A DNA stretch of 64,000 bases. Source: Dirofilaria immitis. Lineage: Eukaryota; Nematoda; Chromadorea; Rhabditida; Onchocercidae. This document shows, piece after piece, positions 25,901-43,496 of this stretch. The stretch's first letter is position 1, and each line of letters begins with the position of its first letter. The translations under genes and the position numbers were made by a program. The DNA lies in contig JAKNDB010000068.1 of the NCBI GenBank assembly GCA_024305405.1, positions 8,975,501 to 9,039,500 of the forward strand, in the 5' to 3' direction. Below the pieces are notes generated by a model. That model was not told where the DNA came from. It searched no databases and saw only the letters and a program-made list of their open reading frames with translations.

Positions 25901-28900
25901 GAATCGAATATGAATGTGTTACGTGTATGGGGAGGTGGTCACTATGAGAGTGATCACTTTTACGATTTAGCGGATGAACTGGTTAGATAAATGGCATAGT
26001 GTTTATTTTATCTAGTGCATTATCTTACAGCTTTAATAATGTATTTTGCCTAATTCAATTTAGTCAAGTTCAAATGCTAGAATATCCAACCGAACAAATT
26101 TGCATTAAATCATATTGCGCTTTTTTGAATTTCTGCTTATCTCACTCAGAAAGAGCAAAGTATACAGATGATGTTTGTATACTGTGAAAGATAGTATAAT
26201 ATTAATGTAGTAACTGTTGCAGGGATTAATGATATGGCAGGATATGATGTTTGCATGTGCATTATATCCAGTGGATAAACAATATTTGAATAGTGTTCGA
26301 GAAGAAGTACATGCTCAGGTGTGTTTCAAATGATGACAGAAATACTTAATTGTGACATGTGAAATAAAATATTACAGGTGGAGCGACTTCGACATCACCC
26401 ATCCATTTTCGTTTGGGCCGGAAATAATGAAAACGAACTAGGTATTCGCCAGTGGTTCTTTGCTGAAAATTATTCTTTCCTGATTCGGTACATTTTGCTT
26501 TCTTCAAGATTAGTTATTCTCTAAAGATAGCATAAGCTGTGGTTCCATTTCACGGCTTTATGGTCTTTCTAGATTATTAGTTGAACAAATATGAAGTCAT
26601 TGATTTTTGGATGGGAAAACTTGCACACCATATAGGGCTTGTATGTTTGTTCTTGGCTTACTGAAGCTTTCGGGATATATATTTCATCCGCTTCATCCTT
26701 CATAAGCTTAATTTATCTTGAGAATTTCACTTAAATATCTATGACGAAAAATGATGACTGGAAATGATCAAAATACGTTCAGTTTTAATAAATTTTTCTT
26801 CTTTCTCTCTCTTCTAAATAATTGGAAATTTTTTTGCATTCAATTGTAATGACTTATAGGTAGCAGACTATATGAAATTGTACAATGAGACAATACGACC
26901 AATTATTGCCAAATTAGATGGTACCAGACCGTATTTGCTATCTAGTCCAACAAATGGAGTCGAGTCTGAAAAGTACTTCTGATGATTGCTGCACTTGTTG
27001 TAGACATCTAAACTGAATTATTGTGAATTATTTTTAAAAAAAAAAAAAAAACCATTTCAATTTGTCATTCTGTTAGTTGCGCAGCTATTAATGAACAAAT
27101 TGATAACTTTTATACTACAAGAAAATTTTTTGAAAGCATCTCTTAGAGAAGGAGGTGTTGCGACATATCCCGCTGATGAAAAATACGGTGATATTCACTT
27201 CTATAATGAACTGGATAATCTGTGGAAGGATTCGACTTATCAAATTCCCCGATGCTCTTCCGAATACGGTGTGCAATCGTTTCCAAGAAAGTAAGGATGC
27301 TATCCTCAGCTTTTTTATATTCGGCTAACACGAACCTTTTTTAGAAGACCTCTTATGCCTTATAGGAGAACATTAGAGAATGATGTTGATAATGCTCTAC
27401 TATATTGCTTATATCACAGATATTACTTTTCTCAAAGTTGAAAAAACCATTTTGATTGTCCATTTGACTATTATTGTCATGTAATTGTTTTCAGAGAAAC
27501 AATGTTGAAATGGTTGAATGAAGCGGATTGGTCTTATACAAGTGAAGAAATGAGACGTAGGCAGCATCATCCTGGTGGATTCGTGGCTCAACTTTTCATG
27601 ATCTTCTCGCATTTCAAAGTAATCTAAATTATTCTTTGTTTCTTCTTTTTCATCTGACTTGACTATCACGTACTTCTCTTTTGGTTCTTGCGAGATAAGA
27701 AGTATTTCAATCATCATAAATGAAGGAGAATGGAGGGTATCACAAGATATATCGTATCTGTCAAATTGTTAATCTAATCTAAACTTGAGTCGTGCATACT
27801 TACTTTCATTTATTGTATTTATCTTTCTTCAGTAATAGTAATCTTCCTTTTATGGACGAAGTTGTGAAAAAAAGTTTCTTGCATCTACTCATCTTTTGAC
27901 AGATTAATAAATTGTGATGTATTTGAATGTTGCAATACCGAAAAATAAAATCGGAGAAACTTAATAAACTGAAGAGTTTTTAACCCGAAGATTTAAATTT
28001 GCCTTTAGAGCTAATATGTATGCAGTGAAAAGATGATAGATATATATATATCGTTAATGAACAGTGCCAATAAAAGCATGTTTTATTCGTAGCTGTTAAT
28101 AAAAATTCAACTGCAGATCCCGAGTGATTGTGAGAAAACAGTGAACGATGACTGTGACTATTTGAGAACCGAAGGATTCATGGACCGTTTCGTTTACTTA
28201 TCTCAGTTCCACCAAGCAGTAACTTATCAAATACAGACGGAGCATTATCGGAGGCAAGCTTTACGTGATACTTATTCGTGCAACTAAATTTTCGGTATAT
28301 AAATAAATATATATGTAAAAGAAAACTGAAGTAATAAAGTGAGTGATAAAAAATTAATGACAAAGTAAGAAAGCAATAAGAGAAAAGAAATGACGAAAGA
28401 AACATTCATTAAACATTGTGTCCGTATATTTTCTTGCAGTAAGAAAAGGGGTGATGGAAGAGAAGTTTTATTTGTTTCGCTAGAATTTTTATGCATTCAG
28501 GCCTAATTTTTTCATTTCTTTTAAGGAAGGCAGAAACATGGTCAGATGATTGGGAGGATAAAAAAAAGTGTCACACAAATAAGGAGTTTCAGTTGGCGTG
28601 GACGCTTGATGAAGGATGGTCGTGGTGATACGATGTGTGCTTTATACTGGCAGTTGAATGATGTGTGGGCAGCACCAACTTGGTCAACAATCGATTATGA
28701 ACTTTCATGGAAACCTGCTCATTACTTTGCTCGTCGATTCTTCGCACCCGTTATTCTTTCTATGATGAGTCATGGTTTTCATTAAATTCATATTGATAAC
28801 AAAGCATGTATTAATACATTCTGCTATTAGCCACTAATTTACTTAGAATAATCTGCAAGTAAGATGATGGCGCGATTCTAGTTACTAATTTATGTAAGCA

Positions 28901-30023
28901 ATCAGATGCTTAAAAATAAATGAGGAGCAATGATAGATTGATAGATTTGATAAGCAGAAGATCAAATAATATTTGTGAAATCGCCTATAATGACAATTGT
29001 TATGTTCATCTTTGAGTGCAACGTCCAATTCCCACTTAATGTGCCTGAAAAATAAATTAGACATTATTGAAATTTGTTTTTATTTTAAAAAAAAAGAATA
29101 TATTGCAGGCAATCGACGAAGAGCTTCATTTGTTCATTATATCAGATCTAATAAAACCAATGTACAACGTAACAGTGATTTTAGAAACTTTTCGGTTTGA
29201 TTGCTTTTTCCAGTGCAGTCATTTAAAAAACAAATTAGTTTTGTTCCTCCGCAGTCATCTATTGAAATCAATGTTGAGAGAGCAATTTCCCACAAAATAA
29301 GGTTCACTCATTCCATTCAGTTCTGTATTTTTTAGAAATTCTACAAAATTTCCTGCTTATTCAAAATAAGCCGAAATAAGCCGACTAAAATAAGCCGACA
29401 TCCAAGAGTATCGACTATTCTTGATTCCTCCTCCTCCCTCAAAAAAAAAAAAAATTAATCCAACAAATTCTCTTCCTATGTAGAAGAATTATTAAATCTG
29501 AAAAGTATGCTTGTCAAATTCTTTGTTATTTTTGCAGAGAGAAAAGAAACGACAGATACGTTTTGCGGGGAAGAATGTTGTCGAATGATAGTACTCAAAT
29601 TGGTTATGATATAGTCCACTTGCCTGATAAGTTGTTTAAAGTATGGGAATTTCACTTTTAGTGTAGTGAGAAAGAAAATTTTGCCACTCTGATCATTATT
29701 CATATTACTATAAAAGACGAAGCTATTTGCTTTAGTTTATTCCAGGTAAATGAAGTGGATTTCGGGAAAGCCTGGATTCAAAAACTGCGGAAGGAAAATA
29801 ATATGTTATATGAGTTGAAATTAGAAGCCGACAAAATAGCACCTTTTGTATATCTGGAGTTAGCGCCAGATCTAATCGGATGGTTCTCTGATAATGCATT
29901 CACGATGACTGAACCAAAAAGAGCGTAGTACTATCCTTATTCAAGGACCCTGGACGTCAATTGAACAAAAACGATATTACCATTTGTTCATTACGTAACT
30001 GCGGCAAAATAGATAAAAGTTAA
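22903..30023 (+). CDS. MANBA: Lysosomal beta-mannosidase (GH2 family)
   Basis: Exo-enzyme removing terminal beta-1,4-mannose from N-glycan fragments in the lysosome. The start at 22903 gives the signal peptide [20 protein letters not shown], then [12 protein letters not shown] and [11 protein letters not shown] (sugar-binding domain). Exons: 22903-23186, 23552-23750, 23980-24054, from 24669, about 25035-25281, 25458-25600, 25819-25982, 26222-26318, 26379-26487, 26860-26972, to 27290, 27494-27618, 28117-28264, 28593-28774, about 29109-29192, 29214-29310, 29540-29640, and 29746 to the stop at 30021. Catalytic core: [59 protein letters not shown] (acid/base Glu in NNENE) and [11 protein letters not shown] (nucleophile Glu). 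Later: [14 protein letters not shown] and [14 protein letters not shown]. Frame breaks repaired by one added base occur near 23647, 24702 (in WDWGPSFPT), 25544, 29588 and 29918. The last one decides the C-terminus: a stop falls at 29926 unrepaired, versus 30021 with the family-like tail. The junction 28264/28593 is also out of phase. Confidence 0.9.
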
Positions 30024-30070
30024 TTTCCTTATACAATAGAACAATTTTCTGCAAAATAATAAATTCAGCT

Positions 30071-30375
30071 TTTAGAGTTTATGGCTAATATTATGATTTA
30101 TTGATGTTCATCTTACACCAGCTATGTTCATCTTACACCAGCAAATAGTTTGCTTCTTATTCCAGTGAATCATAGTTTGTGCCTCTAATGAGTTATAAAA
30201 TATTTATATAATCACTGATTTTTCTGTTTTTCAGTATGGCACTTCTTTCAATAGGAAGGAGTTCGTATTAGCAAGAATCGAATTTTTCGAAAGAAACCGG
30301 CGGTAACTAACTATCATGATACAGTTACATAAATATTATAATTAGAGTTTATGGCTAATATTATGATTTACTGGT
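30071..30375. repeat. 29-bp direct repeat pair plus a 20-bp tandem duplication
   Basis: An identical 29-base block (TTAGAGTTTATGGCTAATAT and the next 9 bases) occurs at 30072-30100 and 30342-30370. The bases after each copy are also related but diverged. Right after copy 1, a 20-bp unit ATGTTCATCTTACACCAGCT is repeated at 30104-30123 and 30124-30143, with only the last base of the second copy differing. Local duplication in 3' flanking DNA. Confidence 0.75.
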
Positions 30376-31740
30376 AATGTTGGTCTTACTGGCAAGATCA
30401 TAAATACAATATGAAGTAGTAGCAATTATAATACTAGTAGTAGCTAAGACAGTAATATCCATATTTTTTTGCTTCTCAAGTACGTTTCTATGTGATGTTA
30501 TGAAAGCAGGGGAAAAACTCCCGTCATATTTATTTATGAAATTTGCTTATTTCGGTAATATTTGAAACTCGTAATCTCAAATTTATATATCAATACGACG
30601 ACAATTCGTCTCCCGATCTATACTTCAAGAAGAAGTTTTGCTTGACGTTATAAAACGAGCGAAATTTAATTTCCGACTGAGGCAACGGACTCTTTCATTC
30701 TTCCGGTTTTCCAGCCGTAGCCTGAAGTAATATTCCCATGCGAACATATTTTTGACATATTTATGAAACCAATCCAAATACAATTTTTGCGATCCCACTT
30801 TATCTTGCCGTTTTCCTTCCTCCTTAATATTATGACGCAATGGAAAATCAGCTTGCTATCTTTAACCTAGTACTGGAATGTAAATATTTTTGAAATTCGA
30901 GCAATAATCTGAATTCAAAAGTCTTGTAGTTGCTTTCTCATCTAAGTTTTGTTATTTATTCGTCCTCATAATCTCATAATCATAGTAGAGTTGAGGTAAC
31001 TGAATTATGTATTGCAACATGCTTAGGAATTGCCGCAAATTTGTCTGACTTGCTGCAAGTATTTTCGTAAGTGCCTATTTAGGTATTTGATGTCATCGTT
31101 TAAATAATGTTAGAACGGTATGAAATTTCATAATATGCCAAGAGAAGAAATGAATGAAAAGACAATTTCCTAGTTCTCTGGTTCTTCGTTTATATTACCA
31201 GATCATCACCTGCTTTCATAATTTTATAAAATGCTCATCTGCTTTCAGTCTAGGAATTGAATTTCAACTTTAAATATATTATAATTCTTATAATTCCAGA
31301 TATCCAAAACAAAATCAGTATCTGTTGCTAATTTTCATTTCATCAAAACTAGATCCTTCGATTAAATTATAAAGAGATGCGATATACCTAATGGCGGAGT
31401 TTCTCTGAAACTTCTAGGACAAGCCTGTCGCAAAAAATAGGCTGGTTTTTTATTGAGGAGCTATTCTATCTAGAAGTGTTATGATTAATATAGAATTTCG
31501 AAATGGTCCCCTTGGACTTAAATCGAGTTGATAGCAAAATGGTAGAAAAATATGATTTTTTTACAGGAATTCCCTAATGTTATAAACAGAAACATTTGTT
31601 CGACATATTTTTGCACGGCAGAAGTGTTCAAATGCTCTCGCCATGAATTACAAATTCCTTATTTTGCCGTCGTCCTAAAATCTTTCATTCAAAGATAACG
31701 GATTAGTTCCAATATATTCAGCTACCTACATCGTTAAAAT

Positions 31741-31860
31741 ATGGCAGATTCGAATTCTCGCTACCATGAAATTGATGTATTATTTGAATTTCAAAAGGCC
31801 CAATTCGAACGCTTTTTCAAGATCGAAGATCAGCAACCTTCAGACCGTTATTTCATCTGA
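31741..31860 (+). pseudogene. Short protein-like ORF (39 aa), possible gene remnant
   Basis: ATG 31741 to TGA 31858 encodes MADSNSRYHEIDVLFEFQKA followed by QFERFFKIEDQQPSDRYFI. The composition (charged and aromatic, little low complexity) is unlike the surrounding AT-rich noise. After the stop, other frames contain NEFENSPKHFIR-like text, so it may be a fragment of a decayed gene or mobile element. No family recognised and no splice partners found. Confidence 0.25.
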
Positions 31861-33793
31861 ACCATCATAATAATTTCAACGAATTTGAAAACAGCCCCAA
31901 GCACTTCATTCGTTGACCCGGCAAATAAAATTATTTGGATTTTGTTCGTAGATTTGAAAGAATTATGTAGCAAAACATAGTCTTCAACTGGAATAAAAAC
32001 ACGCTATTTCTCTTTTTTTCTCATTTCGACGATCCCTTTAAAAAAAAAGTAAATGATAAATATAATGACTTCAACCCATATGTGTCATTCTTTCTTCATT
32101 ATCTCGGACTGTTTAATAGTTTATTATTGGCCTGAGTGACGTGAAACCATCATACACGATCGCTTTCTTTGTATCACATTAATTATATAAGATATATTCT
32201 TTGATTAAAAGATGAATAAGGATAATAAATATATTTCAAAGATGGGTAAACATAATCAATGATTGACAAATGCATACACACATAACAGAAACGGAAAGCT
32301 GAATAAGAAAAATGCGGCATATTTAGCAAGTCTAGTATAAAGGTGTCACTTGAATAATATACCATTATCAACGTAATGCGACTGGAAGATTGAACTTTTC
32401 TCATTTCCCTCTTTTCGAGAATAGTTACTCTTCAATACAACAAGCTTGCCACGTATAGCTAGCAATAAGCAATAAGAATAAACGCATTTACATAATGGAG
32501 ACAATTAATTGAACTGGTGATACAATACTACATCAGTAGTAAATGGAATATATTAATAAAATGAAATGCAATATTAAAATTAAGCAAAATGGTACCATAA
32601 ATGATTTAGTAACAGCATTTGATTAACAAATATCTTTTTTATTGGAAATGCATCAATGAAAAAGTATTTCACCAATGAAAAAAATGTATTTAAGCTGATA
32701 TCTTTGTTGGGCATTTCACTTCACCAGTTATTGGATTTCGATCTGAAATGTAGATCAAGCATTCAATATCCTTCGATTACATATTTATAATTTCCAAGAA
32801 ATAAGAAATATGCAAAATTTTTGACATCACGAAAAAGATTTCTCATTAAATTGCCGGTTGCTTCAGCAACATGAAAATGTCCTTGAAAACGTTGATTACA
32901 GGAATGGAGAGGTGTTAAATTGATTTCACGCTCCTGACTTCAAAAATTATTATTCATGCATATAATTTCAATCAATTTGAAAAACTTGTGTTGTTTCAAT
33001 GTTGTAAAGAAGGGTATGTATCCCGGACTGCATGAAAAAGACCGTTTTTTGGCAAGAAATGCAGAAATTCCTGCAGCAAGGCTCGTGTCCATTGTACTTA
33101 GTGAGGTTAAGTACTATTATTCTTTTTCTTCCCATCTCCTCGTACCGGTTTCATCTTCATTCAACGAAATATCTTACAATCGATCTGATCATGATTAAAG
33201 CCAAGAATTCAGATAAAGATCTTTGTTTAACGTACATGGTAAGATAACATTTAGAAAACAATGGGAAATGAAGGTTAATACATCGCTTTAAAGAATTATT
33301 TTGCTGAACACTAATTGGTTCCGTAAATAATTTATGTTCTACAGAACGACTTGCTTAGCATCTCATCATAACTACTGCATGAGTAATACTGCCTCACAAC
33401 TGTTAACAAATTGGGGAAGTACTATTAGTCAAAAAACAGATTAGAAAGGATAAATTCAATTTAACTGACACCGAAGACATTCCAACAGTCATCAGTTGTA
33501 CGATTTCCATCAGCAGATATTCATAACTTTGAATTTTGCTCATTGTTTTTGATCAGTTAATTAGCTTCAAATGGAAACAAATTTGGAATTCGGAAATAGA
33601 AATTCGAAAATGCATTTTGCTTCTTATTAAAACCTGTTCATTATTAATTCCAATACAGCATTATAGTATTTCATTTCTGAAAAATAATGAAAACTATTGT
33701 TCTTCTCTTTTTACAAAAAAAAAAATTATAGAACAAATCATGCATAATCTAAGCCTTTAACTATTCAAAGGAACGATCTAAAAAAAGAAAAAA

Positions 33794-39509
<5,716 letters not shown>

Positions 39510-42500
39510 TAGCGCTTGAAATAAATCAACAGTAATATCGATGATCAGTCACTTCCCTTTGGAAGCTAAAATTTAAAAATTTTTGAGCAAAATTTAACTA
39601 ACATGAAATAATATCTTAAATGAACCGCCTTTCAACCTTCCCGAGATTTTTTCGTTCCCAAAAATATTTAGAAAACAACTTATAGACAAATATGAAAAGA
39701 ATGAAAGAAAGATGGAATGCGGCCCCATTCGCCTTCCTCAAAATGGAATGAATGAAGTTTGCGTGGTCCCAATGGGATGGATAGACAATTGTTGTCCTCT
39801 TCCTCCTCCTTCCTCTTAAAAGCAAAATTTGACTGACGGACGCACCGCGCCACTCTGCCTTGCAACTGTCCGTTATATTTTGAAAGCGCATAGAAGGGGA
39901 GGGAAAATATAAATTGGTCGCTGAGATCCTACCTACCGATATGCTCCTCCCTCCGACATTGCTCTTAGGAAACCATTCTAGTTTACTCCCTCCACTAGTT
40001 TCACCGTTATCCTTAGGTCTTAGCCCATAACAGTTCTTTCCTGACCTCAACAACCCATCTCCAAGAATAGCACAGGTAAATAAGGTGACCGTCTGTTTGC
40101 CTTATCAATCAAAGTATCCACCATTATAAAACATTTAGAAATAGCAGGCATAAGCGCAATAAATGCCCTTATTAACCCTCCAGTAGTCAACATTAGATGA
40201 AAATGGTTTCGTCAACAATAGCAAAATAGAACCCCAATAACAATGATAATCAATCAATCTTTAAGACCAACTCAGTCTGATGAAGTATTCAATTGTGATA
40301 TTCATTAAATCAATCGAAAAACCAAATCACAACTAGAATCTGTTAAATTAATCCAATAGAAAATCGATAAGAATAAAAATTGGGCATACAGTATTTTCAA
40401 ACCACATAAAAATTTCCGGAAATAGAAAAACACAATTCTGCAAACAAACATTTAGCTTATCGAATCGAACAATTTGATCGATATCTGACCAATCTAAATC
40501 CATAAGCAATAATGGAAAGACTAACAGGAGATATCACATAAAAATTAATCATTATAGCGGAAACTTCCAACAATGATTCATGCAGTGATCATTTCAGCCT
40601 GAAGGCAGAACTTCGGAATTCAAGATATTCTTGAACAGCCGAAGACGAACGTCTTATAACTTACGTTCTGAGCTTCACCATGTTTATCTCATCCAAATAT
40701 TCGGAAAAGTGCTATGCTCGAATTGCCAAAATCTAACGACAAATACTTGTGTGGGGTAAGAAGATGAACCAAACTGAATAACTTTTCAAAGTGATTTCCT
40801 CCAGAGTTCCATTAACATTTTCCCAATATTACGAGTTATTTTTTTGCGTCATACAACAAGCGGAAGATAGTTCCTGATGAAATATATAAGGCGCAGAACG
40901 CTCTCCAACGGCCGCATCAATTTCATACCCCAAGTGCCATTACATCAAAAATAACTTTTCATTTCAATCTATTTATGCTTACATTTAGGTTAGGAAACAG
41001 TTTTGATTAAAACCTATTTTCTAAATTAGCCTGAATAACCAATCGCAACCTCATCTTACAGTCAATGCTAACAAACATCTAGAATTATGCTTTTTGTAAT
41101 AAGAAAAACTACTTCAAAAGAAATTTAAAAACAATGCTAGAACTAAGAAAAGACGCCTTGAATTTCAATAGATTTAAAATCAGTGGACAGCAAAATCTTT
41201 CCAACTACAAAATAAAAGAAAAAACTTTAAATACTTTTTCCAACGAACTAACATTAAAGTATTTCAAAATTTTCCTATTCGTTCTGTCCTCACGAATGCC
41301 TGTAATTCTGCAATTGATTAATTGATACATCTTGCACTTAATTTAGGCCGGATCTTGAGTTCTTATCAACTTTCAGACATATTCGATCCAATGATTTATT
41401 GTTTAGGAGAATTAACTGGAAAAATTTTTTAGAACAGTGATAGAATTGTCTTCCAAATATCGCTTCTGCATTGATCTTTTCCGGCAAATAATTACGTTTA
41501 TACATGCATGAATTAAGCCATCTATTTCATGAAGAAAAAAATATCAGTGTAGTTAAAAAATTTTACAAAAATTGATAAATCAATGAAATTCAGCGGAAGA
41601 TAAAGCAGTAAACGGACGTTGGGACAGAAATTTCGGGAATCAATTTTCAATGGATTGCACTTTCTCGTAAAGATATTGCTTGTTCATGTTCACGTATGGT
41701 TTCAGTTCACATTTCATGGTTGTTGAATGTGGTGCATACGGATGACAACAGCATCTACATACGCTCGTCCCATCAGGCCTAGAAAGGCTTCATAAGTCTA
41801 GTAGAAAAGACTAGCCAAAGAAATTAATATGGAACACAAAACTGGTGCTCACCTTAAAAATTTATTAGAAGTTTTGAGATGACACGATCACGATAGGAAA
41901 ATATTAATCTAAAATAATATTTAAAATAAAAAAGATTACATATGATTGGAGATCAGTTTACGGTAATTAAACATATTATCTAATAATAAAACAACATATA
42001 TAAAAATTAATTTTTCCCACATAGAGGGTGAAGATCTAATAGAACAAATTACCGTAATTTGATCAATAAGGCATCACATCTTCACGAATTCGAATGTCTC
42101 TTAATTAACATGTCATATATTATTGCAGAGTGATAGAAGGGGACCTCGAGTAAGATTCCCAAGAATAATTTTTACAAAAAAACCCGACATTCTCTTACTG
42201 ATTAAAAATAAGGAATATTCAGATGCGACAAAAAATTGACGAAGCAAGAATTTCAAATAGAAGGTTAAGGTTAGATTTTCGGTGTTATGTGAAATTATTA
42301 CAGAACAATGTAATTGATCAGTATATCCTTTGTTCTTTTTCTCTCCCACGATTCCTTTTTAGTTCTAGTTCCTTATCCTTCATCCTCAAAGCAGGAAAGC
42401 GATATGTTACAGACAAGAATGATTTAAGAAAAGATAAAAAGTGAATAAATGAATGAATACCATACATCTGGCACCATGTGTAATCATCAACATGCAAAAA

Positions 42501-43496
42501 AGAGACGATTCGATGAGTCATTACCACATTTCCTATCTTTAAATGCAAAAGGAAATGGTGGAAGACGACGGGAAATAAAACGTTGAGGAAATGGCATTCG
42601 GATACCCATTTGTTAATCACTGCGAAGAATCGAGTTACACTCTTCTTTTCTATAAATTGTTCTTTTCTTTACGAATCAAATTATCTCTTTCTAATGGAAT
42701 GTCAGAAGCTAAAGATTAATTTTTCCAAAGAATCGTAAAAATATCATTAACAAGTAATATCTAATTAGCTCAAATTTATCTCAAAAAAAATCAAACGATA
42801 AAGAAGAAATGAAAAAACTGAAATGTCAACGGTAAATAAATGAACAAAAGAGTAAATCGAAAAGATAAAATTTAGAAGAACTCAAATAATGTTGATTTCA
42901 TTATCAATTCCATTCCATATGCCGTTAACAGTTTAATTTTCTTAAAAAATTGGAATGAATTCTAATAATAAGATAAAAGAAATAGGTACACATTCGAAGA
43001 TTCTGCAACTGAATGGTTTAAAGAATATTTACATTTCGTCGTAGATTTATTACTAGAAAGACAATCAGTGAAATTTCAGACATCTCTGATTTGGGTTTCT
43101 CTAATCTTAAGTAATTCAAGAATACTGATATTTAAAATCCAAAGTGAACATAAGCAGAGAGGACAATTAAAATGAATAAATGAACAACTAGTAAAAATAA
43201 ATTTCTTATCATTTTCAAGATATTGAGTCTGATGAATTTAAAAATTAATACTTATGAACACATCTTATAAAAACATCCATCCTTTTTCATTATTTCTTCC
43301 ACTGATAACAACTGCTGACTGAGACGCCGATCAAGTTGGCAGTGCATAATAGTTCAGATTGATGCCGATGAAAATTCAATCTTGTTTATTCCAAATCACA
43401 TGAAGAAATGCATGAAATTGACTAGTAATGAATACTCCTCACATGGTAGCTTAGTTGTATTTTACGTCAGTTCTGGTAATTTAAACTTCTAATGGT
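39510..43496. other. Intergenic region; GC-richer block upstream of the Jupiter-like gene
   Basis: About 39750-40060 is visibly richer in G+C than its surroundings. It has an open minus-strand frame of 145 codons (39616-40053) without domain-like content, best read as promoter or 5' leader of the minus-strand gene. The remaining 3.4 kb is AT-rich with no exons recognised. Near 41785-41815 a small inverted repeat (AGTCTAGTAGAAAAGACTAG) can form a short stem. Confidence 0.4.

Larger units (their letters stand above)
30024..33793. other. Intergenic region between convergent genes, with small repeats
   Basis: An AATAAA near 30056 can serve as beta-mannosidase poly(A) signal. Small direct and tandem repeats lie at 30071-30370 (separate entry). 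A 39-codon open frame lies at 31741-31860 (separate entry). Otherwise AT-rich sequence without recognisable exons or RNA genes. Confidence 0.45.

Noticed and set aside
39616..40053. 145-codon minus-strand open frame as a gene
   Set aside because: No recognisable domain or splice context; the low-complexity Arg/Lys/Ser and Phe-rich ends look like chance. Better explained as the GC-richer upstream region of the minus-strand gene.
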